Assembly: GCA_024403435.1 (NCBI GenBank)
Contig: JAKSRV010000013.1
Span: forward strand, 1 to 34,264
DNA from: Lachnospiraceae bacterium
Lineage (GTDB): Bacteria > Bacillota > Clostridia > Lachnospirales > Lachnospiraceae
Length of the DNA: 34,264 nt
Direction: 5' to 3'
Positions 1 to 7,271 of this stretch are shown in pieces. The stretch's first letter is position 1, and each line of letters begins with the position of its first letter. Position numbers and translations under genes: made by a program. Below the pieces are notes generated by a model. That model searched no databases. It was not told the DNA's origin and saw nothing but the letters and a program-made list of their open reading frames with translations.

Positions 1-335
1 ACAGACGCGTTGAGGAAGCTTTGACGCATTTGGTGGCGCAGTTGCCTCCAACCGGTAAGAGACAGCTTTTGTATATGCTGTACGGCAATCACGGAAGCTC
101 ACCTAACGCAGTTCTTAATATGATGAATGCGCATTTGCAGACTCCTCTCAAGGATAGAGTGGTACATGCCGCCATGATATTGGAGGATTATGAGTTGGAG
201 AGAGATTTGGGGAATCTGGTCAATCCCAACAATGTAAAGCCCAATGTAGACACGCTCCACAATTCTATTGAGAATGCCAAGGATACCGTAAAAAAACATA
301 AAAGTGGTTATCATTTAATAGACGGCGAGATATAG
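1..335 (+). CDS. 3' end of an unidentified gene (5' end outside window)
   Basis: An open frame runs from the window edge to TAG at 333-335, giving about 110 residues. The frame stays open upstream of the first possible start (TTG at 21), and no ribosome binding site precedes it, so this is probably the C-terminus of a longer protein. The visible part is soluble, helical and hydrophilic, with the segments LPPTGKRQLLYML and VVHAAMILEDYELERDL and a charged tail. I do not recognise a family and assign no function. The next gene (pilZ-like, 451) has its own promoter. Confidence 0.6.
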   Translation, partial: RRVEEALTHLVAQLPPTGKRQLLYMLYGNHGSSPNAVLNMMNAHLQTPLKDRVVHAAMILEDYELERDLGNLVNPNNVKPNVDTLHNSIENAKDTVKKHKSGYHLIDGEI

Positions 336-341
336 CACTAC

Positions 342-370
342 TTGAAGTTGATATATACACGGAGTATACT
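342..370 (+). promoter_or_regulatory. Sigma-A-type promoter for the PilZ gene
   Basis: TTGAAG (342-347), a 17-bp spacer and TATACT (365-370) lie just after the preceding stop codon. The transcript would start near 377, giving a leader of about 75 nt. The leader can form a hairpin, GCGC-A-GCAC (395-403) with GTGC-C-GCGC (414-422), about 15 nt before the ribosome binding site. No recognisable c-di-GMP riboswitch core is present. Confidence 0.55.
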
Positions 371-450
371 GTTTCCTATAGAGAACAGTAACTTGCGCAG
401 CACTCGGGGAAATGTGCCGCGCGTATCATATCAACAAGTGGGGTATATAT

Positions 451-771
451 ATGGAAGACAGAAGATCCGCCAACAGAATGACTTTGAATGTAAAGAGTCA
501 GATTATAGATTGCACTACCCAGGAGCGTTACGAGGTTGTGGTAGAAAATGTATCTCCCGTAGGAATGGGTATCAAAATCGATGCTTCGGCTCCTAATCTC
601 GTAGGCCGTGACATTATCATTATGGCTGAGTCGCTCATTATGTACGCAGAGGTTATGCGTCAGGTGGAGCAGGAGGACGGAAGCTTCATGATTGGTATCA
701 GTGCCAAGAGATTTACCGGTGATGTTCTTGATTATCTTTACAACAAGATTGACATTCCTGACGAGAATTAG
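451..771 (+). CDS. PilZ domain protein (c-di-GMP receptor)
   Basis: A 106-residue protein that is essentially a single PilZ domain. It has the two diagnostic c-di-GMP-binding signatures: RSANR near residue 5 (RxxxR) and NVSPVG near residue 35 (D/NxSxxG), followed by beta-strand-rich sequence. PilZ proteins bind cyclic di-GMP and relay it to motility, exopolysaccharide or adhesion machinery; the output partner cannot be seen here. An ATG at 451 was chosen over one at 412 because AGTGGGG sits about 8 nt upstream and the domain begins right there. There are no membrane segments. A weak hairpin follows the stop (788-794 with 811-817), but it lacks a U-tract on this strand. Confidence 0.85.
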   Translation: MEDRRSANRMTLNVKSQIIDCTTQERYEVVVENVSPVGMGIKIDASAPNLVGRDIIIMAESLIMYAEVMRQVEQEDGSFMIGISAKRFTGDVLDYLYNKIDIPDEN

Positions 772-862
772 TAAGTCTTCAAAAAAAGCAGATTCGCGGT
801 AAAGATAGTAAATCTGCATAAAAGAAAAATTGTAAATAGTAAAAAAACTATAAATTTTGTAT

Positions 863-891
863 TTGACACTCGAAAAGTCGGGTGCTATACT
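863..891 (+). promoter_or_regulatory. Near-consensus promoter upstream of amt
   Basis: A perfect TTGACA (863-868), exactly 17 bp, then TATACT (886-891). Transcription should start near 898, only about 11 nt before the terminator hairpin at 909-947, so the main product would be a very short RNA unless the terminator is bypassed. I see no second convincing promoter between 948 and the amt start at 1095. Confidence 0.75.
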
Positions 892-908
892 TCCTTACAT
901 AAAGCGAA

Positions 909-947
909 GGCGCTATGGGTAACTCCCGTAGCGCCCTTTTTTATTTT
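909..947 (+). terminator. Intrinsic terminator in the amt leader
   Basis: An 11-bp stem pairs 909-919 with 925-935 (one G·U), followed by a run of six T and another T-rich stretch. It lies about 150 bp upstream of the amt start and just downstream of a near-perfect promoter. It therefore could act as an attenuator rather than as the end of the pilZ transcript alone. Confidence 0.8.
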
Positions 948-1094
948 CTCGTATGAATTGAAAATGATTTATACGATACATTTTATCTTCGGTATCAATA
1001 AGCACATTTTAGATCATCGCGCGCAAGGATGTGTTTAAGATATATAGTGCTAGACAGTCGTTATTATACATCAAGGGATAGGAGGCACAAGCTT

Positions 1095-2909
1095 ATGACT
1101 GAAGAAATTACTACAGTTTTACAAAACTTACAAGACACCATAAGTGGTGTCAATGGAGAAATCTACGCAGTATGGTTTCTCATCGGTGCAGCATTCGTAT
1201 TCTGGATGCAGGCCGGATTTGCAATGTGTGAGGCAGGTTTTACCAGAGCCAAGAACACAGGTAACATTATAATGAAGAACCTCATGGACTTCTGTATCGG
1301 TACAGTAATGTGGTTCATCATCGGTTCGTCACTTATGCTTGGCGATAACATCGCAGGCGGATTTATCGGAAAGTTCGATTTTTCTGTTCTCACCAACTTC
1401 AAGGAGTATGCTGCGAACGGAAATACCTCAGCTTTTGTATTCAACCTTGTTTTCTGTGCTACCACAGCAACAATCGTTTCAGGATCAATGGCTGAAAGAA
1501 CTAAGTTCTCTTCATATTGCTTATATTCAGCTATTATTTCAGCTGTTATTTACCCCATCGAAGCTCACTGGGTATGGGGTGGCGGATTCCTCGCACAGTG
1601 GGGATTCCACGATTATGCCGGTTCTAACTGCATTCACATGGTTGGTGGTATTTGCGCATTCATCGGTGCAGCAATGCTCGGACCCAGAATCGGTAAGTTC
1701 CAGAAGGACAAGAGTGGCAAGGTTACTAAGGTAAATGCTATTCCCGGTCACAATCTCGTAATTGCAGCTCTCGGTGTATTCATCCTCTGGATGGGCTGGT
1801 ACGGATTCAACGGTGCAGCAGCAACCGATATCAACACTCTTGGTTCTGTATTCCTTACCACAACAGTTGCTCCTGCAGTAGCAACCGTAGTATGTATGCT
1901 CTTTACTTGGATCAGATATGGCAAGCCCGATGTTTCAATGTGCTTGAATGCATCACTTGCAGGACTTGTAGCAATCACCGCACCTTGCGATGTTACCGAT
2001 TGTGCAGGTTCAGCTATCATCGGTTTGGTAGCAGGTCTTCTTGTAATCTTTGGTGTTTGGTTCAATGATAATGTAACTCATGTTGATGACCCTGTAGGTG
2101 CTGTAGCAGTACACTTCCTTAACGGTGTATGGGGAACCGTTGCAGTTGGACTTTTTGCAACCTCAAGTGCTCCCGGATATGCAGTAGCAATGGAGGGTGG
2201 AGTAATCAAGGGTGAAGGCCTCTTCTACGGCGGCGGATTCACTCAGCTCGGTTTACAGCTTGCAGGTATGGGAATTACCGCAGCATGGACTATCGTAACT
2301 ATTACAATTGTATTCTTCATCATCAAGAAGACTGTTGGTCTTCGTGTTACTGAAGAAGAGGAAATCATCGGTCTTGATAAGACAGAGCATGGTCTTCCTT
2401 CAGCATACTCAGGATTCTCAATCATGGATGTTACCGCTACTTCAATGGAAGTAAACGAGAACACCGACCTTGGAGAGTCAGAGTACGAGGCAGCTTCAGA
2501 GACCAAGAAGGATGCAGCTGTTCAGGTTATGCAGGCTCCTATTCATCCGGAGACAGGCATTTACAAAGTATGTATCATAGCAAAGCTTTCAAGATACGAT
2601 GCTTTGAAGAAAGCTCTGAACGAACTCGGTGTAACCGGTATGACCGTTACACAGGTTATGGGATGTGGTATCCAGAAGGGTGCCGGCGAGAGATATCGTG
2701 GTATTGAGATGGATGCAACACTTCTTCCTAAGGTTCAGGTTGATGTAGTAGTAAGTAAGATTCCTGTAGATCAGGTAATCAGCGCAGCTAAGAAGGCTCT
2801 TTATACCGGCCACATCGGAGATGGTAAGATCTTCGTATACGGCGTAGACAAGGTAGTAAAGGTACGTACCGGCGAAGAAGATTACGCAGCTCTTCAGGAC
2901 GTAGAGTAA
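1095..2909 (+). CDS. amt: Ammonium transporter fused to a C-terminal PII signalling domain
   Basis: A 604-residue fusion. Residues about 20-440 are an Amt/Mep/Rh ammonium channel with multiple membrane segments (such as YAVWFLIGAAFVFWMQAGFAM) and both pore histidines of the twin-His pair, H181 (CIHMVGG) and H340 (AVHFLNG). After a roughly 50-residue acidic linker, residues about 488-604 form a complete PII (GlnB/GlnK) domain. It has GMTVTQVMGCG, the T-loop YRG with Tyr534, and the C-terminal GDGKIFVYGVDKVVKVRTGEED signature. Separate PII proteins block Amt channels when 2-oxoglutarate is low; here channel and regulator are covalently linked. ATG 1095 was chosen over an upstream in-frame start because of ATAGGAGG 8-10 nt before it. 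The gene is preceded by a promoter-terminator leader (863-947). Confidence 0.95.
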   Translation: MTEEITTVLQNLQDTISGVNGEIYAVWFLIGAAFVFWMQAGFAMCEAGFTRAKNTGNIIMKNLMDFCIGTVMWFIIGSSLMLGDNIAGGFIGKFDFSVLTNFKEYAANGNTSAFVFNLVFCATTATIVSGSMAERTKFSSYCLYSAIISAVIYPIEAHWVWGGGFLAQWGFHDYAGSNCIHMVGGICAFIGAAMLGPRIGKFQKDKSGKVTKVNAIPGHNLVIAALGVFILWMGWYGFNGAAATDINTLGSVFLTTTVAPAVATVVCMLFTWIRYGKPDVSMCLNASLAGLVAITAPCDVTDCAGSAIIGLVAGLLVIFGVWFNDNVTHVDDPVGAVAVHFLNGVWGTVAVGLFATSSAPGYAVAMEGGVIKGEGLFYGGGFTQLGLQLAGMGITAAWTIVTITIVFFIIKKTVGLRVTEEEEIIGLDKTEHGLPSAYSGFSIMDVTATSMEVNENTDLGESEYEAASETKKDAAVQVMQAPIHPETGIYKVCIIAKLSRYDALKKALNELGVTGMTVTQVMGCGIQKGAGERYRGIEMDATLLPKVQVDVVVSKIPVDQVISAAKKALYTGHIGDGKIFVYGVDKVVKVRTGEEDYAALQDVE

Positions 2910-2939
2910 GAAATATATTCATATCGAAGACGTAGTTTT

Positions 2940-3130
2940 AACTCAAGTATTGAAGGCAGCAGTCAAGGTATGGATTTATATAACTGCATAAAGCCATTCA
3001 ATGCTTATCAGATAACTAAGCGTTCCTCTAATCCCTTAGTTTGGTATATGCAGGCTTGCACAGGTGCTGCGACTCACTTGTGTAAGCGGAGAGGACCTCG
3101 GGTGCTTCCACCACCCGGGGTTCTTTCTTT
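2940..3130 (+). ncRNA. Candidate structured RNA or 3' UTR downstream of amt
   Basis: The 419 bp between amt and the next gene contain three successive strong hairpins. The first pairs AACTAAG 3014-3020 with CTTAGTT 3035-3041, with flanking pairs 3003-3008/3046-3051. The second is a 13-bp stem, 3054-3066 with 3075-3087, and an 8-nt loop. The third is the terminator at 3092-3130. The region could be the amt 3' UTR, an independent small RNA, or a leader for the LRR lipoprotein gene at 3329. No promoter stands out before it and I recognise no Rfam family. From 3131 to 3328 the DNA is AT-rich with no further feature I can support. Confidence 0.35.
3092..3130 (+). terminator. Intrinsic terminator after amt
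   Basis: AGGA-CCTCGGGTG (3092-3104) pairs with CACCCGGGG-TTCT (3112-3124) around a 7-nt loop, with two G·U pairs, and is followed by a T-rich tract. It ends the transcript that contains amt and the hairpin array. Confidence 0.75.
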
Positions 3131-3328
3131 ATATTATAAATAATATAAAAATATGCGATTTTGGGAGCTTTTTTTTCTCGCTGTATTTAATGTAAATGTT
3201 GAATATTTCGCGTATTTTGTTTAGAATGTTTGAGGTGTGATGTTTTTAATTAAGTAGTATTCATTTATAAGTGTGTAAAAGCATTTTATATATTGAGAAA
3301 TTCCAATTAGTCCGGAGTGAAATAAGTC

Positions 3329-5254
3329 ATGTTTTTTAAGCGTATCAGTAAGAAAATAGCACTCGGTATGGGTGTCATTATGGCAGCAGGTTCTGTTGTG
3401 GCTTGTACTGCAAAACCTGAGCCTCAGCCCGTTGAACCTACAGTGGTTGAGACACCCGAACCCGAACCGACGCCTGTGGTTGAGCCTGTGGAGGTTGAGC
3501 CGGAGCCTGTGGAGGAAGTGTATGTAAAGCCCGAGGAGTATTTTGTTACTGTGGGTAATCTTGAGACAGGTGAGACTATAGAAGTAGGCTCGTATGAGTA
3601 TGTGGCAGACATCCACAACATCAAGATTACAGATCTGGATGCTTTTAAGGAGCAGATCAGACAGCTGCCGAATCTTCTTTATATAGATATGTGTGATTGC
3701 GGACTTACCAACGAAGAGATGGAAGATTTGATGTATACTTTCCCTTCTGTCAGATTCGTATGGATGATTCGCATGACCAATACCAACGCTGCCAGAACTC
3801 TCAGATGGAATGTGCGTACCGATGCGCTTGCTTTTTCTACATTGCATGCGTGGGCTACCGATCCCCGTCTTGATAACGATCAGGCACAGCAGTTGAAGTA
3901 TTGCACGGATTTGGTTGCGTTGGATTTCGGACACAATGCCGTACATGATTGCAGCTTTATGGAGGATATGGATATTCATATTCTTATCACTGTTGACAGC
4001 TTCAATCGTGTGGAAAATCATAGATTTGACAGCTTGGATGTAGTTAGAAATTTCCCTAATCTTATGTATCTCGAGACCTTCGTAGGCGCTATCACCGATA
4101 CGGAGTGTCTGAAGGATTGCAAGGAAATGGTTGACCTGAATCTCAGCTACAATCCTATTTCAGATATCACTTATCTCAAGGACTTCCCCAAGCTGGAGAG
4201 ATTTGTCATTGAGAATACCAGAATTTCATATGCGGATTACCAGGAGCTGTGTGCATGCTATCCCGATATTACGATTTATTATACCGGTTCGGGTTCCGTA
4301 GACCACGGTTGGAGATCTCATCCACGTTATTTTGCGATGATAGATATGTTCCGCAAGGATTATTGGAATGATTTGTTCAGAACCGAGGCCGAGCTTGAGG
4401 ATGTGGCCAAGCTGGACATGGTTGTGATTGACGGTGTCAGATATTACGGTACTTCTTATGTTGATGAGATTACCATTGATGTGCCTGAGGTTGAGGAGTC
4501 TGAGGACGGTGAGGCTAGCGACGATGGAACCGAGAATGCCGATACCGCTTCGGATAATGCTGAAAATATTTCTTCAGATACCGCTGAGAACACTGGAGCA
4601 AACGATACTACCGGTGCTGATACATCAACCGATACAGCTGCTGATGGTGCTGAGGGTGAGGAAGTTCCGGAGGAGGATCCTTATATTGAGGTAGAGGCAT
4701 TTACGGCTACCGATAAATACGGAAGAAGCTTTACATTTGAGAAGGCTATTCAGACTACAGTAGGAGCCGGAAATATTCCCAAAGAGAATGAGGAGTGTAA
4801 CTTCGATGCGATCGGTAATGTGTATTCCACCGACACCGGAGATGGAAAAATCCTGGTTCTCATGGCAGACGGTCAGTATCACTGGTTCTATAAAAATGAA
4901 GTTCTCGCACGTATACTTATCGAAAAACTCGATGCAGATGGTGAGCTCAAGGAAGAATATACCAGAGAAAAAGTAGAAGAGCGAGTAGCTATCGAGAGAG
5001 CTGAAGCTGAGGCAGCAGCTCAGGCGGCTGCAGAAGAGCAGGCCGGAATCGAGGCTGAGGAAGCTGCTCAGGCCGAAGCAGAAGCACAGGCTGATGCAGA
5101 AAATGCTGAGGGCGACGCAAATAGTAATGCAAATAGTACAGACGGAGCTGCCACCGATACAGGAGCCACAAATGACGCTGCACAGAATGGTTCAATAGAT
5201 GAAACCACTCCGATAGACCCGAGTGCGGCATCTTCAGATGATGAAAATAATTAG
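3329..5254 (+). CDS. Leucine-rich-repeat lipoprotein with an Ala/Glu-rich tail
   Basis: A 641-residue predicted surface lipoprotein. The signal peptide has a basic start, a hydrophobic core and a lipobox ending VVAC (Cys26). A Pro/Glu/Val linker with repeated PEP-type units follows (about 30-70). Residues about 90-330 carry irregular leucine-rich repeats (for example LPNLLYIDMCDCGLTNEEM, and NLSYNPISDITYLKDFPKL). Next come a conserved-looking segment with HGWRSHPRYFAMIDMFR, an acidic Ser/Thr/Asp linker (about 385-450), a small domain, and an Ala/Glu-rich probable coiled coil ending in a low-complexity tail. LRR lipoproteins usually mediate binding at the cell surface; no ligand can be inferred. 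GGAGTG at 3314-3319 supports the start. Confidence 0.85.
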   Translation: MFFKRISKKIALGMGVIMAAGSVVACTAKPEPQPVEPTVVETPEPEPTPVVEPVEVEPEPVEEVYVKPEEYFVTVGNLETGETIEVGSYEYVADIHNIKITDLDAFKEQIRQLPNLLYIDMCDCGLTNEEMEDLMYTFPSVRFVWMIRMTNTNAARTLRWNVRTDALAFSTLHAWATDPRLDNDQAQQLKYCTDLVALDFGHNAVHDCSFMEDMDIHILITVDSFNRVENHRFDSLDVVRNFPNLMYLETFVGAITDTECLKDCKEMVDLNLSYNPISDITYLKDFPKLERFVIENTRISYADYQELCACYPDITIYYTGSGSVDHGWRSHPRYFAMIDMFRKDYWNDLFRTEAELEDVAKLDMVVIDGVRYYGTSYVDEITIDVPEVEESEDGEASDDGTENADTASDNAENISSDTAENTGANDTTGADTSTDTAADGAEGEEVPEEDPYIEVEAFTATDKYGRSFTFEKAIQTTVGAGNIPKENEECNFDAIGNVYSTDTGDGKILVLMADGQYHWFYKNEVLARILIEKLDADGELKEEYTREKVEERVAIERAEAEAAAQAAAEEQAGIEAEEAAQAEAEAQADAENAEGDANSNANSTDGAATDTGATNDAAQNGSIDETTPIDPSAASSDDENN

Positions 5255-5264
5255 TTCGTTGTGA

Positions 5265-5313
5265 ATTCAGATATTTATTTTGGATATTAATTCAGATATT
5301 AATTCAGATATTT
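5265..5313 (+). repeat. Short tandem repeat after the LRR gene
   Basis: Units of about 12 bp of the type ATTCAGATATTW occur at 5265-5276, 5290-5301 and 5302-5313, with a degenerate copy between the first two. The array begins 10 bp after the stop codon and lies immediately before the nested hairpin element at 5320. Confidence 0.7.
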
Positions 5314-5319
5314 ATTCCG

Positions 5320-5573
5320 ATAGTAAATAATCGCGACAGATAGTTGTATGCGTAGTTAAAGTGAGCGTTACAGCTTCTTTGTCTACATCAGTGACGTAGA
5401 CGAATATCGTCTGTCCTCCAAGACAGACGATATAGCAACATAACTGTTTGAGCGCTCTCATATCAATGAGAGTGCGAGTTTATGTTGCGGTCGTTGGAGT
5501 AACATGATGTAGACTTAGAAGCTGTCAGCGAAACGACCACGAAGCATCCAACTACTGTCGCGTACTATTTATC
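5320..5573. other. Nested multi-hairpin element (structured RNA or MITE-like)
   Basis: A discrete intergenic block of about 254 bp between convergent genes, built almost entirely of complementary segments. P1: 5332-5339 with 5555-5562, extended inward by 5342-5346/5549-5553 and 5348-5351/5544-5547, and outward by AT pairs to about 5323/5572. P2: 5370-5378/5517-5525 and 5381-5390/5505-5514, perfect and separated by TT/TT. P3: 5404-5415/5422-5433, a perfect 12-bp stem. P4: 5435-5443/5480-5488, enclosing P5: 5452-5461/5466-5475. GGTCGTT (5489-5495) is complementary to AACGACC (5532-5538) across P2, a potential pseudoknot. Wobble pairs do not settle the strand. There is no ORF inside. It could be a non-coding RNA or a non-autonomous mobile element; I recognise neither. 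Confidence 0.7.
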
Positions 5574-5614
5574 AGCATGTTTTGTCCACCCTCAAAGTTG
5601 TTTAAAAAAAGATT

Positions 5615-5659
5615 AAACCGCCGCAACCCCTTATAAACACTGGGGTTGCGACGGTTTTT
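5615..5659. terminator. Bidirectional terminator between convergent genes
   Basis: AAACCG-C-CGCAACCCC (5615-5630) pairs with GGGGTTGCG-A-CGGTTT (5642-5657), with one mismatch. T-runs follow on the plus strand (to 5659) and, slightly further away, on the minus strand. It serves the rightward LRR/element transcript and possibly the leftward capA-like gene, which ends at 5737. Confidence 0.8.
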
Positions 5660-5736
5660 ATCAACACATTTTGTCCTATAAGTCTATATTTGCTTTATAT
5701 TGAATTTTTATAGCATCTGATTATCCGCTGCTCTGA

Positions 5737-7230
5737 TTAGTTATTGGCTGCAGCGGGTGCAGGCTCAAGTCCATTGATGATTTCTTCATCGAACTGAGCG
5801 TATATCTGCTCACGTGTGAGTACCATTCCGCCGAGAACCTCATCTGAAAGGCTCTGGAGCTTTTCAAGATGGAGCTGTATTCCACCCCATCCGAGGATAC
5901 CGTGACTTACGGCAAGTTCTTCAGTGTAATCCTCAAGGAGATAAGTATATCTGTAACGAAGAGGATTGAAGAGGTAATGGTTAACCAGAGGAACTACACC
6001 GGTATCTTCTTTTACAATAGATACACCGTTCTCGGTTACATGGAAACTTACCCATGCCATTGCCTCGAGAAGATTGAGAGCTGCCTGGTTCTGAGTAGAT
6101 ACGTAATTTCCGAGAGAGTAGTAGCAGATAGATTCATTTCCGTTTTCACCGGTGATCCATTCTACAGGCTCTACTACATGAGGGTGGCATCCGATGATGA
6201 CATCAGCACCTGCCTCGGTCATTTCCACTGCCCATCTCATCTGATATTCGGTGGGCTTGGTGGTATATTCAACACCCCAGTGAGGGCATACGATTGTGAC
6301 ATCGGCGATGGTCTCGGCAAGCTTGATATCTTCGATTACCTGAGGATTGAGCTCGGTAAAGTTGATATATCGGCTGTTGGGATCATAGGTGGTCAGCAGA
6401 TCGAGGTGTCCCTCCTGTGCACTGGGATAAATCTCGGTGTTGTTACCATAGGTATAGTTGAGAACTGCAAAAGTGATTCCTTCTATATTAAGAAGACCGA
6501 TTCTTGAATAATCATAAGCATCATTGAGTACTACTGAATTTTCAAGCTCCTCGGGATCGATATCCGATGCGGTACCGTCACTTTCTATTACGTAGTTAAT
6601 TGCTTCATCACCCTGTACGGTAATGGGAAGTTTACTAGTAATATTTTCTCCGTGGATTCCGACCATCAGAATCTCGGGATAATTATTATGGAAGTAATTG
6701 TAAAAATTAATCAGACCGCTGACGCCTTTATCGGTAGCGTGATTGGTTGCGCCGAGCACTACGTTGAAGTTTGCCTTGGCAATGGCATCGCCTACCTCAG
6801 TGGGAGTGTTGAAGGTGGGATAGCTTGAAAGTCCCAGCTCATTTCCGGCCATTGGTGTCTCCTGATTAATAATTTTGATATTCGCAAGCTGAAGGAATTC
6901 TGAGATTCCGTAGAATTCAAAATCATAATTCATCGAACCGTCAGCAGCCTTACCTCCGTTGATAACGCCGGTGTGGAAAAGATTATCTCCGACCGCCATA
7001 ATATGTATGTCATATTCCTGGAAGGGTTCCGGCTCGGGTTCAGGTTCCGGTTCGGGCTCGTCTACCACAATCGGTTCGGTATTTTGTGTAGTATCTACCT
7101 CAGAAACGGGGTCCTCTTCACCGTTGTTTTTATTAAGATTTAACTTACCTGAGGCTAAAAGTACTACAAAAATAATGGCGATTATGGCTAAAATTGCTAA
7201 AATTACCAATAAGTACTTGTTTTTTTTCAT
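5737..7230 (-). CDS. CapA-family metallophosphatase-like membrane protein
   Basis: A 497-residue protein with an N-terminal membrane anchor (residues about 5-28, LLVILAILAIIAIIFVVLLA), an acidic linker ending in a PEPEPEPEPEP run, and a CapA/PgsA (poly-gamma-glutamate capsule synthesis) catalytic-type domain. Diagnostic blocks are IMAVGDNLFH near the domain start, LGATNHATDKG, CPHWGVEYT and IIGCHPHVVEPVEW, which supply the Asp, Asn and His ligands expected of the calcineurin-like fold. Such proteins take part in capsule or anionic polymer assembly, or act as extracytoplasmic phosphatases. No capB, capC or pgs neighbour is present, so a poly-glutamate role is unproven. No Shine-Dalgarno is visible; the predicted transcript starts only about 5 nt before the ATG. 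Confidence 0.9.
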   Translation of the reverse strand: MKKNKYLLVILAILAIIAIIFVVLLASGKLNLNKNNGEEDPVSEVDTTQNTEPIVVDEPEPEPEPEPEPFQEYDIHIMAVGDNLFHTGVINGGKAADGSMNYDFEFYGISEFLQLANIKIINQETPMAGNELGLSSYPTFNTPTEVGDAIAKANFNVVLGATNHATDKGVSGLINFYNYFHNNYPEILMVGIHGENITSKLPITVQGDEAINYVIESDGTASDIDPEELENSVVLNDAYDYSRIGLLNIEGITFAVLNYTYGNNTEIYPSAQEGHLDLLTTYDPNSRYINFTELNPQVIEDIKLAETIADVTIVCPHWGVEYTTKPTEYQMRWAVEMTEAGADVIIGCHPHVVEPVEWITGENGNESICYYSLGNYVSTQNQAALNLLEAMAWVSFHVTENGVSIVKEDTGVVPLVNHYLFNPLRYRYTYLLEDYTEELAVSHGILGWGGIQLHLEKLQSLSDEVLGGMVLTREQIYAQFDEEIINGLEPAPAAANN

Positions 7231-7271
7231 GGATGTATTGTATCATAGGTTTGTTACAAAATGTTTAACAA
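7217..7271. promoter_or_regulatory. Divergent promoter pair with overlapping -10 boxes
   Basis: Plus strand: TTGTTT (7217-7222), an 18-bp spacer, TATCAT (7241-7246). Minus strand: TTGTTA (7271 down to 7266), an 18-bp spacer, TATGAT (7247 down to 7242). The two -10 elements are the two strands of the same 7 bp, TATCATA. Predicted leaders are about 8 nt (plus) and about 5 nt (minus), and each -35 lies in or beside the opposite gene's start region. Neither gene has a clear ribosome binding site. Confidence 0.5.

Noticed and set aside
863..947. ANTAR or glnA-type riboswitch leader for amt
   Set aside because: I could not find paired hairpins with the characteristic hexaloops, nor a known glutamine-binding core; the RNA before the terminator is only about 11 nt.
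3221..4021. Long open frame (266 codons) on the minus strand opposite the LRR lipoprotein gene
   Set aside because: It lies wholly antisense to a gene with a signal peptide and LRR domain, has no ribosome binding site, and its His/Leu/Arg-rich translation is typical of a shadow frame.
5320..5573. tRNA, tmRNA, RNase P, SRP RNA or group II intron fragment
   Set aside because: None of their conserved cores (acceptor/T-arm, P4 consensus, domain V) is visible; reported instead as an unassigned structured element.
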